A stretch of 64,000 nucleotides of DNA from Stachybotrys elegans (GCA_020746835.1 JAGPNK010000009.1:2020970-2084969), one strand, 5' to 3'. Positions 44,424 through 55,916 are shown, counted from the first letter of the stretch. The notes: a model not told the origin generated them from the sequence alone. Made by a program: numbers and translations.

Positions 44424-46913
44424 ATGCGCTATCCACGCCTGAGAATTAGCCGTCGCATTCCGTCCGCCCAAACACGTTACGGGCGGGCGATGCAACCGGC
44501 CAGGCACCACGCTGGGCAAGATGAATCCGGACAGGCTCCGGGGAGTGGAGATACCTTAAATGGTGAGCAGAATGGTCGAGACGTTGCGTTGACGTTTGCC
44601 GTCGTCCTCGCGGCGCTATATGGTACTTGGACATTGTCCTCCTCGTTCATCCGTCAGCTCGCGACCTGGAATGAGCAGTTCCGTACATCACGAGTGGCAA
44701 TCTCCAGGCCGACGCCGGACTATGCTCCCTTAGAAGACACCGATAACCACATCCGCCTCCTGGTTCTGGAGCGTGGAGATGACTCCGCCCAAGTCAGATG
44801 TCGGCTGCAGCATGTCTCTCTCGTAACTAGCCCTCGGTTCGAAGCCTTGTCGTACGTATGGGGTGCTAGCAGCAACAACAACGCTCCACAGATCCTATGC
44901 GACGATAAAGAAGTTCCCGTCGGCCAGAATTTGTACTCGGCCTTGCGGAATCTGCGACGCCCCGATGGCGAGCGTATCCTCTGGGTCGATGCGCTTTGCA
45001 TAAACCAGGGGGATCCGCTGGAGAAGGCCAAGCAGATTCCCCTGATGAGCCGCATCTATGAGCAGGCTGCGTCGGTGATTATATGGCTTGGCGAGCCCAC
45101 GAAACACTCCAGCGAGGCCATGACGACCCTGCGGAAGCTGAATGAGCACTTTGCCGCATCTCTACCCTTCTATGGCAAATCCCTCCTGTCCGTAGCGACC
45201 CGCTCCATGATATACCGCAACCTCCCTTTCATAAAGGGCAGGCAATGGGACAAGGAAAAGGCGACGCTCACAAGCTTCAATTGGAGCGCCGTGGGTGCTG
45301 TCATGAATAACCCGTGGTTTCTGCGGGTGTGGGTGTTCCAAGAACTCGCCAAGGCTACAGCCGCAATTGTGGTCTTTGGCCATGATCAGATGCCACTCGA
45401 TGACTTCCTTCGGCCCATTGCCGAGATATGGTTGCACCCGCTCGGCAAAGAGATCATAGGACCGCACCTGAGTGCAGAGGCTTCAAGGTCTATGCGGACC
45501 CTGATTCGCATAGTGACCGAGACCGGGCCGGAGGCACGCAAAGAAATGACGTCCCGGTGGCCACTGCATCATCTCGTTGCCAAAGAGTCTTTTCGTGACG
45601 TGACCGACGACCGAGACCGGATATTCGCATTCCGCGATGTCGCCAACGATATCGATGAGACCGACTGGGAAGTCCTCCCTGACTATACGGCGTCGGTAGA
45701 GCAGGTGTACCTGCGATTTGCCCGCTGGTGTCTGCTGCAGAGAAACAGCCCGGAGCTTCTCCTATACGCCGGGAAACCAAGTCCAGGGTCTCCAGGAGCC
45801 CTGTTGGCAGACAGCGGCGCGGCGGTACTACCGTCTTGGGTCCCCGACTGGCGTCACAACTCGCTCGAGACAATGAATCCAATGCCTGGCGACTACAACG
45901 CGTCGGGAACCTCTAAGCTTCATGTTTCATGGAAGCCAGACCAGCCAACCCTCCTGCGAGTCAAGGGCCGCATCGTGGACAGGGTAGACGAAGTGTCTGT
46001 CTCGCGGTTGCATCTCACTGCTCTCGATCACTTTGAGTTCGCAACCAAGAAAAAGTTTGATTTTGAGGCCGTGAAAGAAAAGTTGAAAAAGGACCAACGA
46101 TTCTGGTTTTTGAGGCGCGGCCAAGCGCTGCCGAGCGGCTTCCTTTCCAAGTACGTGATAGCCTGGGATCAGCAAGGATTGAAAAAGACATTCGACATCC
46201 ATTTGTTGCGCGAGGCGCAGGAGGCGCGGCGGCGGTTCGGAACAGAAAAGCTCCCAGCCCACGAAATGACGAACATTGTGTGGATGGAGAATTGCAAGCA
46301 TATCGCTGCCAGCCATACGGGCGGAACACTGACGCCTGATCGGCTTGACGCGCTGTGGCGGACCATGTCTTACTCATCTCCGAGCCTGCCCAAGCGTGAC
46401 TTTGCTGCATACCTGGCGTTTCTCAAAGACGTTGGCCAGGGGAAAAGGACGACTAAGAGCCTTCAAGGTACCGCATTCCAACTCCCACGGAACCGGGCTT
46501 CCGCCGCCCGGACACCTCTCCCGACGACACAATGGCACAGACCGCTACACAGTCCGTCGGGCATTGCAAGAAAACCAAATTCGTCGGTCGAGACTGAAGA
46601 GCTGCGACTAAGGTACACTATGCACAGCCATTTTGGCAGTGTTTTCAGTCGGCGTTTCTGCTCCACTGCCCAAAACAGGTTGGGATGGGTCCCTCTCGGT
46701 GCCCAGACAGGGGATGTCATTTGCATACTGGATGGCGTTAAGATACCGGTAGTCCTGCGGTCATTATCAAAGAGCGTATATGAGAGCGAAGAGAAGGTAA
46801 AGGGCACTGGCATTAAGTATGAGCTAATTGGGCCTTGCTATATTAATAGTATAATGCAAAGTGAATTAAATAACTCTAAATTATATAATAAAGAGTTTTT
46901 AGAATTATTTTAA
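44424..46913 (+). CDS. HET-domain protein with an N-terminal membrane segment
   Basis: An 829-codon frame from the ATG at 44424 (no ATG further upstream in frame). A predicted membrane segment lies at about residues 55-75 (LTFAVVLAALYGTWTL). The HET domain begins at about residue 135 with RFEALSYVWGAS, followed by ILWVDALCINQGDPLEKAKQ and MSRIYEQAASVIIWLGEP, all with standard spacing. Later blocks are NPWFLRVWVFQELAKA, DRDRIFAFRDVAND and LPSWVPDWRHN, typical of full-length fungal HET proteins. Likely a cell-death inducer in allorecognition. The last 20 or so codons run into the AT-rich block (ELNNSKLYNKEFLELF), so the original C-terminus may have been altered by RIP or insertion. Confidence 0.88.
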   Translation: MRYPRLRISRRIPSAQTRYGRAMQPARHHAGQDESGQAPGSGDTLNGEQNGRDVALTFAVVLAALYGTWTLSSSFIRQLATWNEQFRTSRVAISRPTPDYAPLEDTDNHIRLLVLERGDDSAQVRCRLQHVSLVTSPRFEALSYVWGASSNNNAPQILCDDKEVPVGQNLYSALRNLRRPDGERILWVDALCINQGDPLEKAKQIPLMSRIYEQAASVIIWLGEPTKHSSEAMTTLRKLNEHFAASLPFYGKSLLSVATRSMIYRNLPFIKGRQWDKEKATLTSFNWSAVGAVMNNPWFLRVWVFQELAKATAAIVVFGHDQMPLDDFLRPIAEIWLHPLGKEIIGPHLSAEASRSMRTLIRIVTETGPEARKEMTSRWPLHHLVAKESFRDVTDDRDRIFAFRDVANDIDETDWEVLPDYTASVEQVYLRFARWCLLQRNSPELLLYAGKPSPGSPGALLADSGAAVLPSWVPDWRHNSLETMNPMPGDYNASGTSKLHVSWKPDQPTLLRVKGRIVDRVDEVSVSRLHLTALDHFEFATKKKFDFEAVKEKLKKDQRFWFLRRGQALPSGFLSKYVIAWDQQGLKKTFDIHLLREAQEARRRFGTEKLPAHEMTNIVWMENCKHIAASHTGGTLTPDRLDALWRTMSYSSPSLPKRDFAAYLAFLKDVGQGKRTTKSLQGTAFQLPRNRASAARTPLPTTQWHRPLHSPSGIARKPNSSVETEELRLRYTMHSHFGSVFSRRFCSTAQNRLGWVPLGAQTGDVICILDGVKIPVVLRSLSKSVYESEEKVKGTGIKYELIGPCYINSIMQSELNNSKLYNKEFLELF

Positions 46914-47215
46914 AATTTAGTTAAATAATAATAAAAATTTTAAGCTATTAATTTAGTAAATAAAGTATTTAATTTAATTTATTTAAAATAGTATAATTAA
47001 AGCTTTATTATTTAAAACTTATTTATATAATATTAAAATTTTAAGCTATTAATTTAATAAATAGAGTATTTAATCTAGACTATTTAAAATAGTATAATTA
47101 AAGCTCTATTATTTAAAGCTAGTCTATATTTAATTAAATTAAAATAGTTTTATATTTCTAAATAATATATAATAGAATATTATATTATAAAAGTAATAAA
47201 AAATTTACTACTTAA
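46840..47215. repeat. AT-rich block with a 101 bp tandem duplication
   Basis: Almost entirely A/T. Two units of about 101 bp start at TTTTAAGCTATTAATTTA near 46937 and 47038, each followed by TATTTAAAATAGTATAATTAAA. This looks like heavily RIP-mutated repeat DNA. Composition changes abruptly back to normal at about 47215. Confidence 0.8.
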
Positions 47216-47225
47216 ACATTTCAGA

Positions 47226-47283
47226 CGGCATATTGGCTGCTGGATTCGGCAGGTTCTGCCGCTGGATCCAGTGGGTAATATGC
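47226..47283. repeat. 58 bp hairpin at the AT-rich/GC-normal junction
   Basis: GGCATATT at 47226-47233 pairs with AATATGCC at 47276-47283. Inside are a second matching stretch (CTGGAT with ATCCAG) and a central GGCAG-GTT-CTGCC stem-loop. It lies 320 bp upstream of the recombinase start, where the left end of a mobile element would be expected. Confidence 0.6.
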
Positions 47284-47604
47284 CAAGGTTCCAGTGCCGC
47301 TTTAAGCCCCACCCAAAAGACCTTTGTACCTTATGTACCTGCGGGTATACTACTTCTTCTTACGCTAAGCAACAGACCATGTCCTTGGTCCTCCTGATTC
47401 ACTAGCCATCTGTTAATGGTCGGTCGACCTTATCCATAATGGCCAGCATTAAATAGCCAGAAGTGGCTTCCATCCCTTTGCTTAAGAACCTGGTTGTACG
47501 CATTAGCCAGTGCTCTTGGTATTTTGAACTTCGTATATTCTGACCCTTAACTATACTGCATCCTGAACACCACGTCCTAAACACCACTTCAGCTATCAAA
47601 CCAA

Positions 47605-50013
47605 ATGTATAATTCCGACGCTTCCTTCTCTCCTAGCGACGATGGAGAGCCTTTTGATTCCTATTTGGACCAGAGAGATGATCTTACTAGTGACTCAGAC
47701 CTGGACAGCAATAAAGGAGACTTTGATGAGTGTGGTTTGAAGCTGGATCAGGAGAGCTTTGACTTCGATAATGAAGTCCAGCTCTATGCGGGCAATCTTC
47801 ACCCACCTGAATACTATATCCAGGGGATCCAGGAGCCAACAAAGAGAAGTCCTTATTCTCGATATGCTCCCCTGACCCAGAAACGCCTGATTGATGTCGA
47901 AAATCAGTGGAAGCAGTTTGTGGCCTATAGCAGTTATTATTTGACTTCTGACCTTGACTACTAACATCAATCTATAGATTTTGCACCAATGTCCGGCTGG
48001 GAGATTTTCGAGAAGTGTTCAAAAATGCCTCGGTTGCTATTCTCGAGAAGTTCTTGGAATGGTGTATCTGCCAGAAAGTTGGCAAAAATGGCAGGAAAAA
48101 GCCAGGCATACAGACAGCCGGCGCTCTAAACACACGGTGGAAGAATCTACAGATCGTGTATAAAGTGAGCGTGGGCAAAAAGTTTACTGCAGCCATTTAT
48201 GATGGGATGAAAGAGGTAAGTGACAAGAGCACCACAGCACCTAGGGTTCTTTATTAACCATCAAAGGTTCTGCAATGCCTTATCGTGAAGTACAATCTTC
48301 GAACCAACAGACGACGGAATCGGTTCATAACGGTGGAAACTCTCAGGGACCAGATCGAAACATTATTAAGTACCACCAAGAAGCTATTTCCTTTGGGTGA
48401 GCTCCGAATACTTACTGCTCTCTTTCTCCTGCTATTAGCACCTGGAGGCTCCCGTCCAACGTGCATTTTGTTGCTCCGATTTCAAGACATCAAAGTCATA
48501 TTGGCTAGGGACCCAGAGGGCGGACCAAATAACTTACTGATCCGGTTTACGCCTGAATTTACTAAGACATGGCTTGGTGCAAAAGAGACGTGAGTATATA
48601 TGAACATTACGGTATCAATATTACATACTTATATTAGACTAGGACTACATTTACTGTTCCTGAGGGCATCTTTCACCGATCTTTGCTCCTTAGCCCCCAG
48701 GTTTTCCTTTTGGCTATTCTGTTTCGCCACAAGGCGTTCGAGGCATCCAGCCTTACGTCTCCCGAATGTATATCCAAGCTGACCATTCACCCCGGAGAGA
48801 ATGAGCTACCAATCCCTCTTAAGGCTAGCATGGACGATACCTATATTTTCCGCCGAACTATTCTCACCTTAACCGGGTATGAGATCTCCCCGAAGGAACC
48901 TATATCCTATAACGCAATGGCCGCATGGATCAAAGGAGTCGGTCGCATCCTTGGCATTGAAGACAATGTAATTTGTTACTCTCTACGCTATTTCACTGGC
49001 AACAAGCTTGACCAGAGCTGTATGTTGTACCAACCACTCTGAATCGTGGCCTATCTAACCATTACAATGCAGCTAATGTTAGCGACTCACTCCGCAACTT
49101 ATGCTTGGGCCATGCAGAGTCAATGACCTTTCAGAGAAATTACCTCTCGCGGGAAATCTGCGCTGATACGTTTGCCGTTGTACTGGGAGAAGCTCAACAG
49201 CAGGCACTCATCACGCAATCTTGCAGTATTGCACATTCGATCAGTAAGCGACGGCCTATTCATCTGACGCAAGCACAGATAGAAGCTGTCAAAAATGATC
49301 CCCGAATGAAGGCCATGAAACAGAAGATTCGCAATATGCCTCCAAGCAAAGAGCGGATGCAGGCGCTACGGGACCTGAGGAACGCAAAACAAAGAAAGAA
49401 ACATGCCCTTCTAGAGGAAACTCGGAAGAACTGGACTGCCAAACAGGCAGTTGATGACATCGAGCGCCAGCTCCGTGGCGAAGAATTTACCGCAAAGTCC
49501 GTGGAGGAATCCAGCAGTCCTATGCATCCGGCTCAAGAGCGCATGGTCATAGCGCTTAGGGCTCCAGCCGAAACGACCATTGATGATCAGAACAAACGCA
49601 AGAATAAGGCAATTCAGGCACTAGTAGCGTACTGCTCTGTTGAAGAGGGACGCACTCCGCACTGCAATAGGACTGTGGTGACCAAAAGGACAGATGATCA
49701 GAAAACATCCCCTTCATCAAGTGCGCTTGACGATGCTGTGTTGTCAGTCTTCGTGAGCAGGCCTGATGAGAGGCCGACGCGATGCTTCCTTTGCATTGGG
49801 AAGGCACTTTGCTTATCACAAGATGATGCAAAGATAAGGGACCTGATCAACCCTTTTCATTCATCTTCCGATCTCAGTAAACATTTTCGGCGGAAGCATC
49901 TGCTTAACTTGCAACCTGAAGATCAGATTCACTGTCAGGTTTGTGACTTCACCCTTCAACACAAGATGCATCTTCAGCGGCATGCAAGGGAAATTCACGG
50001 TACTGTTTCATGA
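47605..50013 (+). CDS. DUF3435 tyrosine recombinase (Starship captain-like) with C2H2 fingers
   Basis: Five exons with matching phases: 47605-47915, 47978-48215, 48267-48589, 48694-49019 and 49073-50013, giving 712 residues without a stop. Introns have GT...AG ends (one with a clear ACTAAC branch point) and lengths of 51-104 bp. An acidic N-terminus (about 1-60) is followed by an SAM-like helical part (WKQFCTNVRLGDFREVFKNA). The catalytic half shows FLLAILFRHKAFE, YSLRYFTGNKLDQ with the first Arg (about residue 390), and LCLGHAESMTFQRNYLSR (about 410-428) with the His and the C-terminal Tyr expected in tyrosine recombinases. The C-terminus has two C2H2 fingers (CFLC...KHFRRKH and CQVCDFTLQHKMHLQRH). 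Such proteins mobilise Starship giant transposons and sit at the element's 5' end. It is undamaged. Confidence 0.85.
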
Positions 50014-51115
50014 TTAGTTGAGGGCTCTTTATTTACTATTCCATAAATACCACTAGACAGAATGGCACCAGGAGTAGCTTGAAACCAAGGGGGGAAATAA
50101 AGAACTAATTACAATAATAGAAATATGATATATGGTGTTTAGGGGGCAAAGCAAAGTTTATAGGGCATAGAAAGGAGGGTATTATGTCAAATTTAGTAGG
50201 AGCATACTATTTCCATCATGAATCGAGACGATGATTGTGAATCTAGTTAATCAGACAGGCCACCAGTCATGTCCTGCCTTGAACCATGATTTGTTGGATT
50301 TTACTGACATCATGACAATGGACAGGCAAGTAAATCCATTGCACTTGCGTATTTAAATATAGCACATCAGTGGATGCCATATGTAACCCAACTAATCAGA
50401 CGAGGAATAGAAAGCTTTGTCACATGCTGCCTGGATGATTCGTCATGGGGCATCCTGCCTTGGTCGGCACTGCCGATGGTGGACCTAGCGGCTCCTCAAG
50501 GACTGAGTATGGACTCAGACCTCAGCTCATGACGTGTATCACACAGATGAATCAGCGGTAGAAACTGTACTCTACCAGGAAGTTGGCCGAGATGCGAGAA
50601 TGTTCGATCCGAAGGGTACCCCTGATGACGTGGACCGACATGTGAAGGCGTAATGGCGGCTGGAGCGGGTAAACATGTTCGGGGTTTCTTGTTAGGAAGC
50701 TTTCAAATTCCCCTCCCTGGGCACTGATGGACTGTAACGCTAATAGCTATCTTTGGTGATGCGCTTGGAAGGTGACAAAAACCTGGTGTATGTCTGTACT
50801 TCTTGCTCTGACTATTACATAGAAACAGCTGCTCAGACATACGCCTAAGGAGGATGTGGAGGGTGGGAGGAGCCTTGAGCTGTGTATTGTAGGATGCGGA
50901 GCCCGCACCTGTTTTATTGAATCATGTTAAAAGGAAGGGGCATTGTCATGCACTTATGAGACCCACGACAGGAATATGGTATGATCAAGCCCACCACGTC
51001 CAAGCTAATATACGTGAGATGGAGTCACTGGCCACGCGTCGTTGATACGTCTCTATAGAAAATGGATTCATCAAATCATTAGACCCGTCTGGCTTATCTT
51101 GGACCACTCCATGGT
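50014..51115. other. Intergenic interval, no gene seen
   Basis: About 1.1 kb with no recognisable coding frame or repeat. Confidence 0.45.
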
Positions 51116-51119
51116 TGTC

Positions 51120-51127
51120 TATATAAA
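51120..51127 (+). promoter_or_regulatory. TATA box of the chromodomain-like gene
   Basis: TATATAAA 109 bp upstream of the ATG at 51236, followed by a long C/T-rich tract (51165-51232), the usual layout of an active fungal promoter. Confidence 0.55.
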
Positions 51128-51235
51128 GCAGGCACAACCCTCCAGTTCCAGAAGACATCAGACCAGCATCTTCCCTCATCCTCACTACACCCTCTCGCCT
51201 TTGCTCTTACCTTCTTTCTCCCATCTACCACCAGC

Positions 51236-52866
51236 ATGAACAACATGACGGCCCGAGATCCTAGTGCCCGCGGCCACACCCCTTCCCTTCTACCGAACCC
51301 CTCGCATACATCCTTACAAACCCTACCCCCTCCACATCCATCACTACCCCAACTCCCGCCACGCACTCAACCACCAATACATCAAGCACCTTCTTTACGT
51401 CAACTCCTCAATGCTCGATCACAACTCCAAAACCTATCGCCAATTATGCCTCACAATGGTTTCCCTCATCTTCCACGTCCCTCTTACTCCCATACCTCAC
51501 AAGAATCAAATAAAGATGCTTCCACTAAACCTCAAGTGCTACGTTTCTCTGGTGAAACCCCCAAGGGCGACAAAGAGAAGGACAAGAGCACTGCTGGAAT
51601 ACCGTCTTGCTCAAATCGCAGGCCAAGTCAGATGGAGGTATCTGATCTTGTTCGACAAGGTCAAAACCACTCCCTTCATATCTCCTATAAGGATACGAAT
51701 AAGGATTCCGTCTCGGATGGTCACAATATATTTCTGCAACCCAACACCCATCAGAGCAAATCCAAGCCACCTAGCCTCCCTGAGACGAGCACAAGGGCCT
51801 AAACCCAGCCTTGCAAGATGGTCCGAGACACACGGCACCAACGTCTCCATTTCAAGGGGTCGCTGATCCGTCTTCACCATCCGCTCCAGCGTCTGTTGGC
51901 GACAGCTCATCTTCAACGGCTCAATCCTCAAGCAAGTTCCTGCAAACCGAAACCAGTCACCAACAAAGTTGCAGCATGGATGGCGAGCCACACGGAGGGC
52001 GAGTTGATCTCAACCAAAACAACACACACCAAGACGAGAGCCGCCGCCGGTCCACATCAGACACAGAATTGAATGATAAAGACACAGAGCTAAGCCAGTC
52101 AAACAGCATTGGCGTGGATATAAACCAACATCATAAGCAACATATTTCCTCTCTCTCTCAGCAGGACCAAGGTTCTACCACTGTTTCCTGTCCCGATCTT
52201 GAAACTCGCTCGTTTAGAGGCAATGATGGTTTCCAAGAATGCGTTGGTAGCGAGGAAGATGGCCCAATGTCCTATCCCGAACTTGCACGAATCAAGAGAA
52301 CAAAGCCCGCCAAGAAAGGGCAGTCACGAAAACGGCGCAGGCTGGGATCTCCATCCAATATTACGGCTACTGATACCCATTCAACTCGCATACAAAGTCC
52401 AACCTCGCCTACTTCCTTGGAGGCCACGGCTGTTTTGAATGACGAAGTCACTCAAATGAGGCATAAGAAACGAAGGAAGCATTCAACTAGGACAACAACC
52501 GTGAAGAAGAAGGACGATGTGTTTGTCATCAAGCGCATTACAGCGAAGCAGATAATTCTGTCAAAGAACTGGTATCTCATCTGGTGGAAAGACTACCCTG
52601 AGAACCAAAGCTCCTGGGTACCAGAAGAGAACATTTTTGATAAAGAAATGGTTTGTTTGTTTGAAAAGGAATATGCCCAAAACAAGGGTAATTTTCAAGG
52701 ATTCTGGATATCGGCGTTGGTTCATGAAGTTGGGAAAGATTGGTGTTTCTTAGATTGGCAACACAACCGCGAGATAACGTGTATGGAAGCTTCAATGGTA
52801 AGTCCAAAACTAATCATGGAATTTAAGCAAAATAGACATATTAGAGAAGTGATTACTAGTCAATAG
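51236..52866 (+). CDS. Chromodomain-like protein, probably with one frameshift
   Basis: ATG at 51236 in a good context. The first 188 codons (to 51802) are Pro/Ser/Gln-rich and disordered. The same type of composition continues one frame over from about 51790 (PRHTAPTSPFQGVADPSSPS), leading to a basic nuclear-signal-like stretch (KKGQSRKRRRL, HKKRRKHS) and a C-terminal chromo-like domain at 52510-52660: VFVIKRITAKQIIL, then YLIWWKDYPENQSSWVPEEN. That is the W-x-x-Y-P-x-x-x-x-x-W-x-P-E-x-N pattern of chromodomains. No good splice pair joins the halves, so a one-base lesion or sequence error near 51795 is likely. Possible role: binding methylated histone tails. Chromodomains also end some retrotransposon integrases, but no integrase is present. 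Confidence 0.55.
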
Positions 52867-53690
52867 AAGCAATTTATTGAAACCCCAAAATATGACATAG
52901 AATTTTGTGCTACCATGAGGTTTTGACCTGAGTGATTGCTGAAGAGCTATGTGACTCTATATTGCGCTCCTAGACTGACACGTGCAGCTCTGCTAGGGGC
53001 GTGGTCTTCGGGTCAGCGAGTTGTAATATGAAACGCGGTTAGGACGGTGTAAGGACTATAGTACTACACGAAGGCGCCTGGATACCTCTGGGGTACCTTG
53101 TAGGTCTCAAAAGATACATCATACTTCTGTTTTGCCGTTTCTATTGCTATACCGTCATTTACGGTAAGCTACTGTAGTGAACTCTAGTAAATGCCAGATC
53201 TCTCTACAAAAGCCAAAGTTGGATACTTAGATCCCGAGGCCCACATGTGCGCCTAGGACTTCAGCATGAGCATGGGCATTTGACACTAGTTGGAATCCAG
53301 TTCCGGCTCCATGCATTAGATTGGGATCTGTATGGGTAACTTGGTACTAATAGAATCCAGTTCTGGCTCTATCCACAACCATATCTTGAACAGGTTAACC
53401 CGTATGTAGTGGTCCCACTTATATCCCGTTGGAAAAGCGCAAGGAAAGAAGAGCCAAAAACAGCTCAACAGAGGCGATACAAAGGGTTCTCTGGCTAGCA
53501 ACCGAATCCAGACACAGAAGGGAATGGTCTTAGCAGGGTAGCTACTAGTAACAGCAAGGTCTAAATATGGCTCTTCGATGGATATGTACTGTACAGTACT
53601 TAGAACCTCCAATACAGTAGGGTCCAGGTTCAGCGTCCGCCTGTACATCACCACCCCATTTTTGGCCCAAGCCAGCGATACCAATATGCG
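52867..53690. other. No gene; internally duplicated sequence
   Basis: AATCCAGTTCCGGCTCCAT near 53293 recurs as AATCCAGTTCTGGCTCTAT near 53354. Read on the minus strand from about 53685 the sequence begins TTGGTATCGCTGG, similar to ends of fungal LTRs, so a solo LTR is possible but not shown. Confidence 0.3.
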
Positions 53691-55916
53691 TCAAAAGCGC
53701 CTCTCTTGCCACTCTGCAAGAACCTTCGCAGACCTAATCGTCAAAGGATGATCTGATCCAAGGATCGATTGCTGCCATTGTAGACATTGATCCATGAGAG
53801 AGAGGGCATCGTCGTGGCGGCCACGGCTATTCCATGTAACCGCGAGGTCATGCATAGCTTGCAAAGTGTCAGGGTGCTTCTCTCCCAGCATCTGTCCTCG
53901 GAGATCCAACACTTTTACTGAAATATCTTCATCTTCGTTGTACCGACCTTGTGCATGGTATGTCGGCACGAGTTCTGCCATGCTCCTGATTGTATCGGGA
54001 TGCTTCTCTCCTAGCACTCCTCGTCGAAGGTCCAATATATCGAGATACATAGACTCAGCCTTGCTGTAGTGACCTTGCTCATGGTATGTCGTTGCGAGTG
54101 ACGCCATGCTCCAGATCGTATCCGGATGCTTCTCTCCTAGCACCTGTCGCCGGAGATCCAATATATCGACTTCATAGACTCGGCCTTACTGTAGTGACCT
54201 TGCCCATGGTATGTCGCCGCGAGATCCGCCATGTTCTGATCGTATCGGGATGCTTCTCTCCTAGCACTTCTCGTTGAAGAGCTAATGCTTCTTGTCCACC
54301 GGTTCCTTCTCCTCCATCGTCCTCGATCATATAGAAACTTGGATACACGACTGAATAGCTCTGCTACTCAATCTGTTTCCACTTATCTCGGCCCACTCTC
54401 CCACCCCTATGGAATGGGCTAAATACTCTTCACATTGCTCCCATGTCTCCCGCTCAGATATAGGAAATGCCTCAGCATAATCTGTACAGCAATCCTGCAA
54501 TAGTACAGCTCCCCTCTCATTGATTGTAACCATTATGCTCATTCTTCTGAGTATCCTTCATTCATAAGATCCATATTCAATTGTATTGTGTCGATTCCTG
54601 TACAAGCTTATGCATCTCATACCTTTGCTTGTCGTTCTTGTAGCCGCTATGCTCAGAAAAGAAATTCTTTGAGCCGCGTGATCGCTTGTATCACATCAAG
54701 ATCCATTGGTTCCTCCTCTTGATCTTCGCCATCATCTTGAACCGCCGCTGTTAGAAGCTCAACTGGGATGTTGCGATGATCCACATATGCAATCACGTTC
54801 AGCATTCTATATGCCATCGCGCTCTCCTGCTGAATCCGCTCCATTGAGATCGTCCATGTCTCTAATATACTGTTGGGTACAAGAGGCCGTCGATGCCGAT
54901 CTGTCTCTGTCTCTTTGAGAATCTTCCACCGCTGCTTACCCTCGCGAGCATAGTCAGTACATTCTGATCGGTGTTGATGTGCGGCGCATATAGGCTCCGG
55001 CTTGGGAAATAGCAAGTGGAAGCTGCTGGAGCTCTTGTGCTAGTGCTACAGCCTCGGTTGAGTCCTCGTATATCTCCATGTTTCGCGCTGTCTCCAGGAG
55101 CTTTGTTGATTCAGTGGGTGTCATGGGCCCCACCCTGATGCCTCGTCGCGGGCTCACAAGCGTCCCGACGATGCGTTCATCACGGCTCGTCCATAGGACC
55201 GTGCCTGTATGCGCTCTAGGAATGTGTTCAAGCAGCTTGCTCATGTGGCTGTTCTTTCCCTTCTGCGCCACCCCAAAATCGATAGGTCGTCGGCGTTATC
55301 GAGGACAAATACCCATTTGTCTTGTGACTCAATCCGACGCCGTACCACACCCAGTAAGTCTTCTTTCTCGAGATTCACATCAACCCCAAAAAGCTTTGCA
55401 ATCTCTTTGAAGTCATGTGCGAACGTGGCCTCGCTGTCGGCATGCACCCAGAAGACCGAGCAGCTAGCATCGCGGATCGTCGTATGCATAATCGAATGCA
55501 ATCTGTGTTTTCCTGCTAGCATAAGCCTAGTGCTAATATTTGTCACTTCTTAGTAGCCTACCCTGACCCTCCCAAGCCATAGAGAGCAGCGGCTGAATAT
55601 TCTGTATCCACTGAGGGTAGGAGCTTATTAGAGAATCGATGACATCCGGCCGGTCGACGATATCTTCGTTGCGGGGATAGGGGATAGCGCGGACAACGGC
55701 GGGGGATGGTGGCGGGGTAGGTGATAGTGCACTGCGCTGATATTGCCCTGGTGAATGGTCGTGTGGTCGCCAAACCGGTTGCTGGAGACTTCGCGGAGCT
55801 CTGACGCGGCGTGATCCATTGTTGAGCGCATATGTAGTGAAACTGCGGCTCTCCGTTGTAATCTGCTGCCTAATATGAGTAGGGCTGGTGTTGTCTAGGT
55901 TCTCAAGACTGCCCAA
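53691..55916 (-). pseudogene. NB-ARC/TPR NLR relic
   Basis: Read on the minus strand: a linker with PYPRNEDIVDRPDVIDSL (about 55680), the P-loop ALYGLGGSG joined over a 45-50 bp intron to KTQIAFDYAY (near 55515), SVFWVHADSEATFAHDFKEI, WVFVLDNADDL (Walker B), TGTVLWTSRDERIVGTL, LPLAISQAGAYMRR, and RHRRPLVPNSILETW. It ends in TPR units (GEKHPDTIWSMASLATTYHE). Frames change in the linker, after the P-loop exon and in the upstream TPRs, so the product is broken. Fungal NB-ARC/TPR proteins are NLR sensors. A second copy of the same family lies inverted at 58690-59870. Confidence 0.75.
53868..54290 (-). repeat. Tandem 126 bp TPR-coding repeats
   Basis: The phrase GCTTCTCTCCTAGCAC recurs near 53877, 54002, 54128 and 54251, that is every 126, 126 and 123 bp. 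Each unit encodes one 42-residue TPR. Identity between units is high, although the distal unit carries small indels. Confidence 0.8.

Noticed and set aside
51264..51866. Alternative 200-codon frame over the chromodomain-like gene
   Set aside because: Same region as the Pro/Ser-rich frame with the better start and promoter; composition looks like a frame shadow.
53316..53684. Minus-strand open frame of 122 codons after the NB-ARC/TPR relic
   Set aside because: No ATG-supported start or motif; contains duplicated non-coding-looking sequence, more likely LTR-like.
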